The notes under the pieces were generated by a model. It did no database searches. It was not told the DNA's origin and saw nothing but the letters and a program-made list of their open reading frames with translations. A stretch of 64,000 bases of DNA from Taiwanofungus camphoratus (lineage: Eukaryota; Basidiomycota; Agaricomycetes; Polyporales; Taiwanofungaceae). A program made the translations under genes and the position numbers. Below, in pieces: positions 32,167-46,478 of the stretch (within the stretch, counting starts at the first letter, position 1; every line of letters begins with the position of its first letter). Where the stretch lies: positions 682,001 to 746,000 of the forward strand of contig CP021222.1 of the NCBI GenBank assembly GCA_003999685.1. The letters run 5' to 3'.

Positions 32167-34565
32167 CTATGTGCCTGTTATCGGCCCGACTACGAGAGGC
32201 AATTCCGGCTTCAAACCGTGTTCGCCAACTGTGGGGAATCTCACCGTAGAAAAATTCCATACTATCTCCTTATCTGACTCGGAGAACGAGAAAGACTCAA
32301 GCAGAACGGACAGCACGGCCTCTGAATAGCGATCAATAAAACAAACTTCAGCCGCTGAGGACGATGAGACTCACTCAATTCCATTTCGGCGAACCGGAAT
32401 CCTCTGCGTTTGCACACACATTAGTGTAAACCGCACACGTCAAACGAGTCACGTACATGCACGATCGATTGCCTCCAACGAATGTCATCCTAGGTTGAGA
32501 TAACCCACTTGAACACACACCTTTGGGGCACGAGCCGTAGTTCGAAACTGTCACTCACAATGAAGAGAACACCCCAGGGATATGTGCCTCAGCAACGCTA
32601 TCGGGCAACGGTGAAAGCCAACGCTCGGGCTTCCATTCCAACGCATCATCACCCCAAATCGCCTTGTTCCGATTAGATGCCAGGACACCGATGAAGATGA
32701 CAGTGCCTTTGGGAATTACTAGCTCGCGTATCAGCGTTCCGTCGATTCCACGGACGGGTGAAGAGAGCGGAGCTGTCGTGTCCTTCTGCGTCCTGTAACA
32801 ACCTCTGGGTCTACGCTGGTGCAAGATTAATACGTACTCACTGGCGAGAGACAGCAGACGCCGGAGGATTGCTGTCGAGATCGTGCAGCTATTGGGTGAA
32901 TATGGCCAGCCATGGGTTGTTTGACTTACAATCGCAGTGTCTCTCGAACAACAGCATCAAGATACGGTAGCTTCATGAGATCCTCGTAAGAAATATCGCC
33001 TCCGCGCCGAGCTTCCGTGACCTCCTTCCGCAATTTCTCCTGTACCTTACCATGCCGAGCAAGGTGCTGAAGCACCTGCGTCAGGACACTTGAACTGGTA
33101 TCCGTTGCGGCTAAGACAAAGGACCTGCATGATGCTTGGTGAATTGAGAGACAACGCAGATGAGTGAATCATACTCACGACACCTGGCCGAGGAGTTCTT
33201 CGTCGGATAACCTGTCCTCGTTAGCGGCCTCCATGTTTGCTCTCACTGTAACAACCTTTAGAAACGATGTATCGCATATCAGCAAGTGACGAACGAACAC
33301 AAGAAGCTCATCAGGTCCTTTCCGTCTCCGACTTGACGACGCGAGAAGGCGTCGTCTCCGCGTCTCAACCCCGTTTTCTTCCCTTGCAATATCGCTTTAG
33401 ACTGATGCTCCATTGTATTCACAACTGAAACAAGCTTCTTGACGTGCACGTTAGGAGCCCACTCTACCACACGCCTCCGGAATGCTGCCGGCCCAATCTT
33501 GACCAAGTACGGGGTGAGCTGTCGGGCAAATCCAAAGCGGGCGAGTGCGGGACTACGTACAAGGATCAGTCTTTCTATAGCACATTAGAGGGTGGAATTA
33601 GCGAAGACACTGACAAGAGTGCTTTGATGGCGTCCGCAAAGTCATTGGAAGTATCGGCCACGATGGGGTCAAATGAGTACCCAAGGCCTGCCTGGCCGAT
33701 AAGCTCGAGAGCCGCACGACCAGACCAATGTAGGACATCAATTTCTTTGCTCCCGTCTTTCACCTGGGCAGCAATAGCCTTTCGGAGCTGTTGAGGAGAT
33801 CAGCGTTTGCAGTAGAAAATACATTTTGCATCGATGTTGATTTCACGAACGTTATGGACAACCTTGTAAAACGTGGGAAGCATATCATGAAGGTTTTGAG
33901 TGGAGAACACAGGAGTCAGCATTTTACGCTGCCTACGATGGTGGCCACCTAGTCGTAACAGGCCAGTTTAGGGGCTTCTACTTGGATACACGTCCAAGCT
34001 TACCTGTTGCCGACATCAGGCTTGGACCCAAGATGAGTCGGTAGGTCCTATATGTGTCCATCAGCAAATTCTATATTCCTTCCTTACATCCAGAAGCAGT
34101 ACTCGATTATGGCAGGAGGCTCATCCACCAAATTCGGATCACCAACCAAGATATGTTGCAGCACCTTAGGATCGTAGACGTAAAGTGACCTTGCCTGCCA
34201 TGCATGCGTGATTGCAAAATGAGCTCGGCAAACCGATGTCGACGAAAAGCGGGATGTGCTTACGCCGAACGGCGCGTGAACTTTCACGACAGGTCCATAC
34301 CTTTCCCAGAGTTGGGTATGGAAATTCCATGCATGTCTGTGGTAGAGCTGAGCGGCGTTTCCTTGAAGAGGCGCGCGTGGTCAGGAGTAGCAGAAGTAGA
34401 CAATGACATGAGCCAGGGGGCACCTTTCAAAAACGATTCTGGCGGAGGTCCTGGGATATTGTCGAGCGGCGATCGAGTCAGGCTGTTGTTCAAAAAGCGA
34501 TAGAGCAGCCATGTGAATAAACACAAAACGAGGCTTTCAATGATAGTGTAGGTCTGCATGTCCAA
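32167..34565 (-). CDS. Cytochrome P450 monooxygenase, P450-2 (paralogue of P450-1)
   Basis: ATG at 34565 (MDMQTYTIIESLVLCLFTW anchor) and TAG at 32167-32169. Blocks match P450-1 exon by exon: DNIPGPPPESF, GNAAQLYHRHAWNFHTQLW, ARSLYVYDPKVLQHIL, GHHRRQRKMLTPVFSTQNL, LHWSGRAALELIGQAGLGYS, AALARFGFARQL-like FPALARFGFARQLTPYL, AATDTSSSV-type I-helix, AVVRETLRF (ExxR), NPPASAVSRQ, EWKPERWLSPLPDS and the heme loop FVGGNRSC. The last exon ends PLVVGPITGT. All splice junctions checked are canonical and phase-preserving, so it appears functional. It is inverted relative to P450-1. Probable ER enzyme oxidising the same or a related lipid; substrate unknown. Confidence 0.88.
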
Positions 34566-36017
34566 GCCGTAGGTTCACGTCTTTCCCTTGTTGACTCGGG
34601 AGCTGCGGGCGTTGCGTTGTCCTTCAGGGATATATACATGTAACGCGAAGCTCACGCAGTATGACACAGCGAGTGCCTCGTTGAGGAAGTACTTCCTGAT
34701 TGTTCAAGGCATCCGGACGTCTAATCACGGATCGCAGTCACATTCATTCTGCAAGCACTTCCAGAGGAATAGATCGGGGGTTGCCGTCGGATCCTGCTAG
34801 AGAACTGTCAACTTGCTAATTCGTGTCAGAGGTCCTGTATGTGATTCGACTAAGTAACACATTTCAAAACGGCCAGGCTCTGGAAAGTGATGAAATGTAC
34901 AAGTAGTACTTGGAGCTTCCAGATGTGAGATGCTATCTTACGTAACACACCGAGCAGCCTGGGACGCCGAAAGTGGAAAGCCACACACCTCCTACCTTCA
35001 CGGCAGTATCTCGATATTCTAAGTACTTTTTTCAACAACCGGGGGAAACATTGGCACCGTTTCAGCCATAGACTCTTCCCTAGCTTGCATGCTTGGACTT
35101 CATGACTCAGAACAAGATCTCATATCAGTTACATTCAGATGACTGTCATGCCGAGTCTGGAATTGCGTACGATAAATATTTGCTGATTTGCTGGACCTTG
35201 TCTAGGACCGATCGATGAGAGGACTGATTTACGTCTACCTTGCCGTTCCCATTTTTCCATTTTCTTTCGCAACGGTAAGCACACAACCGAATTCTGTTGT
35301 ACATGCATGATGGTCCACTAAGTATCCTCCATTCTAGCGCATTGTTAGGCATGACATATCAGATTGATGTAAAAGGCTGTCCCGATTCGCAATTACAGCG
35401 GCCTCTTTCCCGCGTCCTTCTGCGGACGTAATTCATCCCACAAAGTTGTAGTGCGTAACCATCCTGTGCTACGTATTCCTGCATCAACGGCGACACTCCG
35501 ACTCCATGGCATCCCGGCTACAACGACCTATTTCTATGTCAATCACCATCTTTCGAAGACCTTTTTCTTATTATCCCCTCTCGTTCTACAAGTAAGTCAT
35601 GTTGTCTGGCTCAGCATCATTGGTTGATAGCGATGACAGCATGCATCTCTATGCACAATTTCAGTATACCACGGTGATCTTCTCACATCTGGTGCATTGG
35701 TCCGCCTTCGCAGTCTCATGCTGCGAATAATTGGTAAGTCACAGTACTGGTACTACTGCTGGAATGCTTCATCATCAGATCTGACAGAATGTCTGTGATC
35801 TCACGATGTCATGTGGAATCCCATCCATACTCCTAGATCAGTATCCGTTGAGAGGTGTTAGTTAATTCGAGCGCGCTGTGCCGCTTGAATGATCCCGCTT
35901 AGCGCCCGCAGTCGGATAATGTGAGTATCCCACGGTTTCAAAGATGCTTGCTCATTCCTCTGAGCTCTGCTGTATATATGCTCGCGCGCGGCTTCAGCAC
36001 TCTCAGTGCCTAGTTGC

Positions 36018-36025
36018 TGACGTCA
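36018..36025. promoter_or_regulatory. Perfect CRE-type palindrome TGACGTCA
   Basis: An 8-bp full palindrome, the consensus for CREB/ATF-type bZIP factors, located 423 bp upstream of P450-3 and 1.45 kb upstream of P450-2. One such site is expected by chance every 65 kb or so, so function is only a suggestion. Confidence 0.35.
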
Positions 36026-36351
36026 TCGTGTCAACGTCTACATAGAACTCAGTTCACAGACTACCGCCCTTGAAACCCATCGTTTGAGCGGTGTGCACTC
36101 AAGCAAGTCTTGACATGTTTTCGAACTTTACTTCTCATGTTTGCCAATTCATCAATCAATCATTGATCAGGCGCTTTCGAAGACTCGAGCAGTGCAATCC
36201 GGTTGATACTGTGCTTGGTATCTTTTTTGAGACTTACAGGGCTGAATAATGGTCAGGCCACGCATCAGGCAACTGCCAATAAGATCAGATATTCGGGAGG
36301 GCATTGATGCTCGTGACTAGCATAGGGTCAGTCCTCACACTCTTTTTCGTG

Positions 36352-36360
36352 CATATAAAG
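36352..36360 (+). promoter_or_regulatory. TATA-like element of P450-3
   Basis: CATATAAAG lies about 80 bp before the P450-3 start codon, at the position expected for a core promoter. Confidence 0.4.
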
Positions 36361-36440
36361 TCAGCTAGATCCCAGCGATCGCCGTTAGCGTCTGAGTTAC
36401 TGCACTGCGGTCTAGCTCTTGGTATTCGACTACTGTTAAG

Positions 36441-38652
36441 ATGATGGCCACGACAGTCTATCTACTTTCAGGGTTATTTCTTTCGCTTGTAGTTCTGTGG
36501 CGTCGTCGAGTAAGCCAGAATGCTTCTCAAAATCCGTTGAGGCGCCCACTACCGCCTGGTCCTCCGGGTATTCCATTCCTGAAGAACGTTCTTGACTGGA
36601 CGCAACATAGCCCGTGGTTTCGGTTCACCGAGTGGAAGGACACATATGGTGACCATTTCTTCGCCCTCCCGGCGTTGGTCTTGAATTGACGACTGTCCTC
36701 TCAAGGTGACCTGGCCCATATTAACCTGCTAGGCCAGCATATTGTCATCATGAACAGTTTCGCCACCTCGCGTGATGTCATGGAACAATCCACATATGCA
36801 GACAGACCGCACTTCACAATGGCAGGAGAGCTGTGCGTGCCACGCGTTTGCACGCGGTGTTTGCACATCTCTCATACTCACTCAGGATGGGGTTTTTGCC
36901 ATCGATTATCCTTTCCCCCTACAATTCGCACTGGAAATTCATGAGAAAGCTGACACATCAAGCTATCAGCAAGACCGCGGCCACTAGGTACTTCCCATAC
37001 CACGAGGCAGACGCACGCGTGTTTATCAGGTCGCTCTTGGATAATCCGTCCTCATATCGAGAGGGACTTCGTTAGTTAGTATTTCTTCATGGTGAAGAGC
37101 TTAGACGGAATCAACTAATAAATTTTATGTCCAGTTTACTCGGCAAAAACATAATACAAACAACATATGGTTTTGAAGTCCAATCTCCACAAGATGAAGT
37201 GAGAGTATCTCAACCAAACTTCATCATGACTTCTGATGCGTTTCCCAGTATATTACGGTGTCTGAAAAGACCCATCACGACCTTTCGAGAGCCCTCATCC
37301 CTGGTGCCTTTTTGGTCGACGTTCTCCCCTTCCGTCAGTAATCATCTAGGCTGTGGTGTGCCATCTTGCATTGACTCTGTCTGTGTAGTCAAATATCTTC
37401 CATCCTGGTTCCCCGGTGCAGGCTTTCGAAAGCATGCAGTTATATCACGTACCAGGGCTTGGAAAATGTCGGAGGAGCCCTATGACTATGTCAAGAAGGC
37501 CTTTGTGAGATTTTATCCGAAGCCCCTTGAATGTGACTTGTCTAACATCGGTTGCCTTGCGTCATAAGGTATCAAAAACGGCACCTCCCTCCTTCGTTGC
37601 TACTCTCCTAGAGCAGGAAGATTCAATCAATCACGATCCAGCCAATTGGGAGACCACTGTAAAATGGGCTGCTGCGAGTCTTTATGGTGGTAAGCGACAA
37701 CAACGTTTCATACATTGGATACAAACTATATGCAATCTTCCTTCGTGTAGCCAGTACAGAGTCTGTGAGTAGCTGATGCTCAATCTCTATCACTGAACGC
37801 TGTGCCAATACGAGCGCCCAGTCATTTGCCTCATTTTCGACTTTCTTCCTTGCTATGGCTATGAACCCTGATGTTCAGAGAAAGGCACAGGAAGAGCTCG
37901 ATAAGGTTGTTGGTCAGGAACGACTCCCCTCCTTTGCAGACCGAAGCAGCCTCCCTTACGTTGAGGCAGTGGTCAAAGAGACTCTTAGATGGCATCCACC
38001 AGCACCAATCGGTATTGCTCATCGTGCTATGGAAGATAGCTATTACCATGGTAATATTCCATTTGTTATCATATTTTGTCTGACACCCTTGAACATTTAT
38101 AGATTACTATATTCCTCAAGGCACGACTGTCATTTCTAACATGTGGTCAGTAATAGGCGCAACTCTTGTGATTCTTGTTAAGTAATACGCTTTGCGACAG
38201 GGCCATATGTCGGGATCCAGGATCATACGCGGACCCGGCTAGCTTCCGTCCCGACCGGTTCATGAAAGCCGACCCCGAGCTTAATCCTTACGAATGGAGC
38301 TTTGGATTTGGCAGAAGGTCCGTGCAAGACCTCTGATTTGCATGTTGGCAGCAGACTCGGCGTTCTAACGATGGTGACAGGAGCTGCCCGGGAATACATT
38401 ATGCGACCTCTATACTCTATATAGTCATGGCCTCTGTCCTTCATGCATTCGATATCAAGGCTCAAGATGAGAAAGGCAATGATGTCACGCTGAAAGCGGA
38501 GTTCTCGGATAGTGAGTGTGTTATTTTTCTGAGTAACGTAACGACATGACATCCTCCGGATTTTAGCATTCATTAGCTATGCGGAGCCATTCCCTTGTCG
38601 CATTACTCCACGTTCGAGTGTTATTGCGGAGCTTCTTCGCAAAGACACCTGA
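36441..38652 (+). CDS. Cytochrome P450 monooxygenase, P450-3 (E-class group I; possibly decaying)
   Basis: ATG 36441, TGA 38650-38652. Landmarks are the N-terminal anchor (VYLLSGLFLSLVVLW), the hinge RPLPPGPPGIPFLKN, then DRPHFTMAGELMGF, NSHWKFMRKLTHQAIS, LVDVLPFLKYLPSWFPGAGF, KETLRWHPPAP (ExxR), PASFRPDRFM and the heme loop FGFGRRSCPG. It resembles the O-methylsterigmatocystin-oxidoreductase-like P450s abundant in mushrooms. Most introns are canonical. Two junctions are not: after the exon ending REGL (about 37072) the in-phase donor reads TT instead of GT, and the intron before NTSAQSFASFSTFF (about 37815) lacks AG at the in-phase acceptor (TG instead). Either unusual splicing is used or the gene is an early pseudogene. 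It is tail-to-tail with P450-4. Confidence 0.75.
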
Positions 38653-39259
38653 TCTACCGGTCTGAACGATGACTGGCTCTGCTACAAGTCAGAACCGTCG
38701 AATCCGCCTGCTTGCTTTGTTCTCGTATTCTTCTTCACACTTCAAGATACCGCATATGTCCTAGATCGTTCTTCGTTGCAGACTACCTGGACGTTCAGGA
38801 AGGGCTTATTTTTTTTAAATCTTGTAACAAGTTGTATTGTCAATGCCAATGTACTCAAAATTGTAGATGAATGCCCATCACGCTTCACAATCTCAGATGT
38901 TCACTCTCTTCTTAGGAACCACTATCCAAGGTGAAATATGTCGGTACTCTGAAGGGCTTGTTTTTCCATTTGGATGGGCTTCACATTGATCGAGTCAAAA
39001 TCTACAACTGATGCAAATTCGAATCCTCAGAAGCTATGGCCCAAATTTGTGCAGATGGGATCGGGCCTCTCCTCAAACAACCCAACTCTTCAAACAATAA
39101 CTATGAAAAAGAATTGCTTTGCTGTCATAAAGTACAAGAGGGAGTTGAGGCACCCGCGAACCTCTGCAATCGTCGCGCTGAGTGCTACAGTGACTACCGA
39201 CAAGGTTGTTCAACAGAAACAAGAAACATTCGAGCCACAGTTAGAAACATCCAGCGAAT
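38653..39259. other. Intergenic between convergent P450-3 and P450-4
   Basis: This is the shared 3' flanking region of two convergent genes. A short AT-rich patch near 38810 is the only feature seen. Confidence 0.5.
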
Positions 39260-41411
39260 TCATATGGTACTTTGCGCAGCCCTCCAATTGATCAGCCTTA
39301 CTTTTGCGTCCGACCGAGGAGTGATATTACAGTCGAAGGGCTCAGGATAACTGTATCCAAAAAGTCAGTCTCAAGAAGCACTTTGGAATCAAACACCAAC
39401 CTCACAAGGTCCAACGTGAACTTTACCTCGAGTTCTCCTTTCGCGGGGGGTGACACGTCAAAGGCCGCCAAGATGGTGCTGATGAGAATGAACAGCGAGT
39501 TTTCGCCTAGATGTTTCCCAGGACATATCCTGAATAGCCAAAGGCATCAGGAAATGATACTCGCAACGCATGGTCGAGATTAATACCTGCGTGCAAAGCC
39601 AAAGGCCCAAGTCGCAGGGTCAACTGTAGACTGCGTACTGCCAAGGAATCTCTCTGGAATGAAAGCGTGAGGGTCATATCTTTCGTTGGGCTCGAAAGCG
39701 ACAGCCCTATTATAGTGAGGGGAGAATTCATTCAGCAATCCGTCAAGAGGCTGCACTTGGACTGACCAAACATTGGGCATTACGATGGTTGACTTGGGGA
39801 TGAAGTACCCTTCGTATATATCGTCCACCGCAGAACGGCGAGCAACACCTGCAATTCCATGTCAGATGAGAGCCAGCCAGATCTGACAATACTCACTCAG
39901 GGGTAATATGGGATGCCATCTCATAGTCTCCTTGATCACGGGATTGACGTATGGTAGGCTGGAGCGGTCATCAATCGTTGGCAAGCGTCCAGCGCCAACT
40001 ACGTTGTCAATCTCGGCTTGCGCCAATCGTTGCTTCTCCGGATGCAGCGCCATTGCCAGTATGAAGCATAATACAGTGGCATGCGTCTGGATCCAGAAAA
40101 TGAGCAGAAGCTATAACGTCAAGAACAGGCCATACCGATTCGCCACCGGCTATGAAGGGTGCTTGTCAGGATCTATAGGTCCTCTATGAAAATCGGACGA
40201 CGTACATCCGTACATAGCAGCGGCAGTCCACTTGACACAATGCTCAAAGTCGGGTGTAATTTCTGACGAAGAGAGTAAATACTGAGTCAGAGACGGCAAA
40301 GCCCTGCCCTCTTGCTACTTGCGGATACGAGTGATAAGGCATTCAAATGAAAAACCGAGAAAGTACAGTACACACCATTTCCTGCTTCACGTGGTCATAC
40401 GGCTTTGAGACATGTTGCTCAATCATATGTTTCCCTTTCTTTGCCTCCTGATGGAATGGCACCCAAGACGGGAGATATTTCACTGAGTGGAGTGAAACGG
40501 GATGAGGACACATGATCTGTGAGCGATCAACAAATGTCTCACAAAATGGGAGGAGATCACAAAGGAATGCTCCGGGAACGGTGGCCCTGCCAATCATCAG
40601 CATGGTTTCCTCGGCGTGAGCGATGTACTAGAACAATGACGCCTGAGACATGCTAATGGGAACAGAATAGTATCTACCTCATGGTCTGCTGCATCCACGG
40701 ACAAACCATAAGTGACAGACAAGACAATTCTCCCTGCTGCACTGGTATCTAGTCGTAAGTATTGACTTCAGTGAAGGAAACAATAAACTAAACTCACAGT
40801 CGTACATGATGAAAGAATTCCGCAGGTGTATCCAGTAACTGCTTGCTAAGTAAGGCTGCAACATCCTCTTGAACAACATGATATGTTTTCACGGCAGCCG
40901 GATTGAGAACAACATGTGCAAGCTTGCGCTGAGCACGCCACTCGTCGCCGTATGGTAGCAAGGGCATGCACTACCGATTAAACGGTCAGGTGAGCAGACT
41001 GTCGTATTTGAAAGGTTGATACCCTACCTGGTCAAGACCCATCAATTCGCCAACAACTGTAAAGTCGGGGCGATGCGAATAGATGTTGCCCCGCTTGTCC
41101 AGGAAGTCATTGATGACTCGCATGGAGTTCAGCACCAGGACATTGTTGCCAATGCCTCGAAAGAACACAAGGTCGCCTTGTCAAACGTGAGCGCTTCACT
41201 TAAGCAATGTCGAGAAATCCGAGGTACCATATTGTTGTTTATACTCGGTGAATTTCGTCCAAGCACCTTTGGGGGAGACTTCAAGAATACTCCCCACAAA
41301 CGGTTTCAAGGGCGGTCCTGGTGGAAAGGGAAGTGTTTGCCCGGTTCCGACGCAAGAATACCTCCTGAAAGCTACGTAGATGACGGCCGAAAGAACGCCC
41401 GACGCGATCAT
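39260..41411 (-). CDS. Cytochrome P450 monooxygenase, P450-4 (E-class group I)
   Basis: ATG at 41411 ([17 protein letters not shown] anchor), hinge [18 protein letters not shown] at 39260-39262. In order: [47 protein letters not shown] (C-helix WxxxR), [71 protein letters not shown] (ExxR), [35 protein letters not shown] (heme Cys) and a conserved tail [16 protein letters not shown]. All introns read have GT-AG borders and keep the phase; the last (acceptor before YPEP) uses a weak GT donor after K-F-T. It is related to P450-3 but clearly diverged and appears intact. Confidence 0.87.
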
Positions 41412-42357
41412 GAAAAGGACACCTTTAGGTAGGGTCTCATTGAGCAGTTCTATGGTTGTAGGTCTAGTTCACAATGGGGGAAAGGCCTTGCGCTCGCTAA
41501 CTAAATACTTCTAAGAATCAGTCTTCACCTGCGAATGCAGTACAATGATGTGATGTGAGCTCTTACTTCTACTTCCTGGCATGTCCAAGATTGCCCCTTC
41601 TTTCAAGAAGGCAAGCCGCGGAAGTATACCATTACATGCGGAAAAGGGTAAGCACATTCGAATTCGGGAAAATCCACTCGAAAGCATGACGAACTCTCAA
41701 TTTGGGTCGTAGATACCGTGCACGACGGACGCATCATAAGTACCATGAGAAAAATGATGTAACTTACAATCCGTGAAGTGGTCGGGCTCATCAGGCCTTT
41801 CAGTCCCACAGAAGAGACACTCACCAATTAATCAACACGCTGATGTACAACGGATGCTATACCGTATGGTTCTGGAAAGATTTGAGAGATTCTGAACGGG
41901 ACGACGGAACTGAGAGGGCAGCTGAGATAGATGTCGCAGGTACGTCAGATAATCAGACTTTCCCAAGATCAACCTAAAGACGCACTGCCAGAGATGTAAC
42001 ATTAGAGAAGGTGATTTGACCACCACTGGATTGACAGGTCCTGAGAATGAACAAATGATTTTCTCACTTGGACAACATCTCCGTCGCGCGGTTCTAATGT
42101 TCTTTGATCATATGATGGGTCTGAACTTGTGAACTCAAGCCTTTGAGTAAGTTAGAGACAAAGGGTTATCTCAGGGATGGCCGTCCTTGCGTGGTCTAAG
42201 TCATGATCAAGGCGACGAGAAGTTGTTCATGCCTGATGCAGAGGTGAGATGCACAAACATTCCAGGGCAATAGTCCTTCGAAAGAAGTCTTCGGACAGTG
42301 ACAACAAAATGCAGTAGGCTAAATCTAGATTGGACGCAAATGAGAAGAACCAGGGAG
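41412..42357. other. Intergenic between P450-4 and LETM1
   Basis: The P450-4 promoter and LETM1 3' flank. No gene recognised. It marks the right border of the P450/UbiA region, since housekeeping genes follow without a break. Confidence 0.5.
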
Positions 42358-44689
<2,332 letters not shown>

Positions 44690-44830
44690 TCTTCAGTAAG
44701 TAGAGGGCGACTATGATCCTAGGACAAGAAGACTGAGCATGCAGAAATACTCTGCTCGGCTGGGCGGTGAAGGGATGACGCCTGTAGTCGGCGAGTTCTC
44801 TCTGTGTTTACTCCTGTTGACTTTCATTCA
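44690..44830. promoter_or_regulatory. Bidirectional promoter between LETM1 and ALKBH1
   Basis: Only 141 bp between divergent start codons, so both genes must initiate from here. No TATA box seen, as usual for constitutive fungal housekeeping genes. Confidence 0.6.
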
Positions 44831-46478
44831 ATGTCTTCAGCGACAACGACCCTCTCTTCGGCTTTGCACGACCCCTCCAGCGCCGCCTACAAAAAGGCGA
44901 AAAGGACACATCTGAAGACTACGCGTAACAGGAATGAGCACGTTGAATCCGAGTGGACGCCATTTAGAGTAGCGGAGAAGAAATACAAGGCGCGCTTCCC
45001 GCCCCCTGATTTATCAAATGTGCTAGATCTTGCGGTCCTAGACGAGTCCAGAGTCGATGAGATCTCTGGGGGAGGGTGGTCAGGCAAAGGAAATGTAGTT
45101 CAATACAGCGAGATTCCACTAAGGTGCGAAGAAGGATCGTCGAACGGCAGGAAAGCGTATGTTTTTCCGAGCACATCCGGTACGAGGTTTGTATCTACGT
45201 TTGAAATATACGTATTAATCGCAATATCATCTACGTCCGGATGGAATAGGACTTGTTCTGATACCTTCCTTCGTCCCTCCCAAGGAGCAAAGACGTCTTG
45301 TGCGATGGGCTTTGTGTGATCAGGCCCGGCACCCTAATGAAACCAATCTTGACACACACTATCTACTTCCTGAGGAAGGATTGTGGAACAAGTATCTTCA
45401 AGTACGGCAGCATGGGCTTGAAGATGAACTCATTGAGCCACGAGCATCCGTGTCTTCAAATTTGGAGAAAGACACCCTGACTGGGCCGCCTGGTCCTCGC
45501 AAACTGATCTCCAACGAACCCGTCAGCAAAAGTAACTATACTACGCTGTCTCTGGCACCCAAGCCTCCTCCTGCGCCATCTACATCCGTCCAGCCAGCGC
45601 GGGTATCCGCCCTTGTCCCGAAGTTGCGTTGGGCGAACATTGGGTGGTCTTACCATTGGGGCAGCAAGCAGTACGACTTTAGGAAGGGAAAAGGTACCAT
45701 CAGCAACGAAATTAGAGACGCGTGCAAACGGGCGGTGGGAATGGTACCATGGGAGGATGTCTTTGGTCCAGACGGTAAGGAAAGCGGAGACTGGGGAGAT
45801 GAGGGCCCTGATTGGGACTCGTGGAAGGAGACTTATGGTTACTGATTCTCCTTTGAAAAAACAAGCTCAGTCTAACATTTTTATGATAGAGCCCGACGCT
45901 GGTATTGTCAATTTCTACCAGACAAAGGTTAGTCGCCGGGCCGAGTTGTTCCATGCGTGTTTATCAGATAATTCTCTTGAAATTTCAGGACACGCTCATG
46001 GCACACGTTGACCGTTCAGAGGTCTGCGCGACGTCGCCACTAGTCTCCATCTCGTGCGTTCGCACATTAGCGACGTTTGTCCTACATATTGAGGTGCTAC
46101 CTTGTTGTTCTTCTAGACTAGGCTGCGCTGCAGTTTTTCTCATTGGCGGCCTCGCGCGCGATGTAGAACCTGTCCCGATCCTCCTCCGCTCTGGAGACGT
46201 GGTGATTATGTCTGGGCCAGCCTGTCGGAGAGCGTATCATGGTATGCGTAGTCATTATGTCGCTGAAGTATGCCTTTTTTTACGATGCATCACCGATGTC
46301 AGGTATACCACGGATACTCGAAGACACGCTTGCACCCCATTTCGAAGTTGGAGATGCGGATAGCGACTGGAGAGTATATGAGGAGTACCTGCGCACTACG
46401 CGCATCAACATCAATGTGCGACAGGTGTTCCCGAAAGGGTTCAATCCAACCCTCGATGTAAATACCAATGTATCATGA
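44831..46478 (+). CDS. ALKBH1-type AlkB Fe(II)/2-oxoglutarate dioxygenase
   Basis: Six exons (44831-45179, 45250-45837, 45890-45927, 45989-46053, 46117-46241, 46303-46478) total 1341 nt, 446 aa. Hallmarks: GLVLIPSFVPPKEQRRLVRW (start of the AlkB domain), HPNETNLDTHY, LRWANIGWSYHWGSKQYDF, PDAGIVNFYQTKDTLMAHVD with the HxD iron ligands, VSISLGCAAVFLIGG, SGDVVIMSGPACRRAYHGIP (distal His) and RINVRQVF-like RININVRQVF (2-oxoglutarate-binding Arg region). Enzymes of this group demethylate nucleic acids, including tRNA and mitochondrial RNA in animals. Intron 3 falls directly before the iron-binding loop. An upstream in-frame ATG at 44804 exists but the one at 44831 gives the more typical start. Confidence 0.9.

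Larger units (their letters stand above)
34566..36440. other. Divergent promoter region between P450-2 and P450-3
   Basis: 1.9 kb without a recognisable gene. A TATATA stretch lies near 34629-34636, suitably placed for P450-2 on the minus strand. A second TATATAT near 35971 is not close to any gene found. Short ORFs show no domain. Confidence 0.5.
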
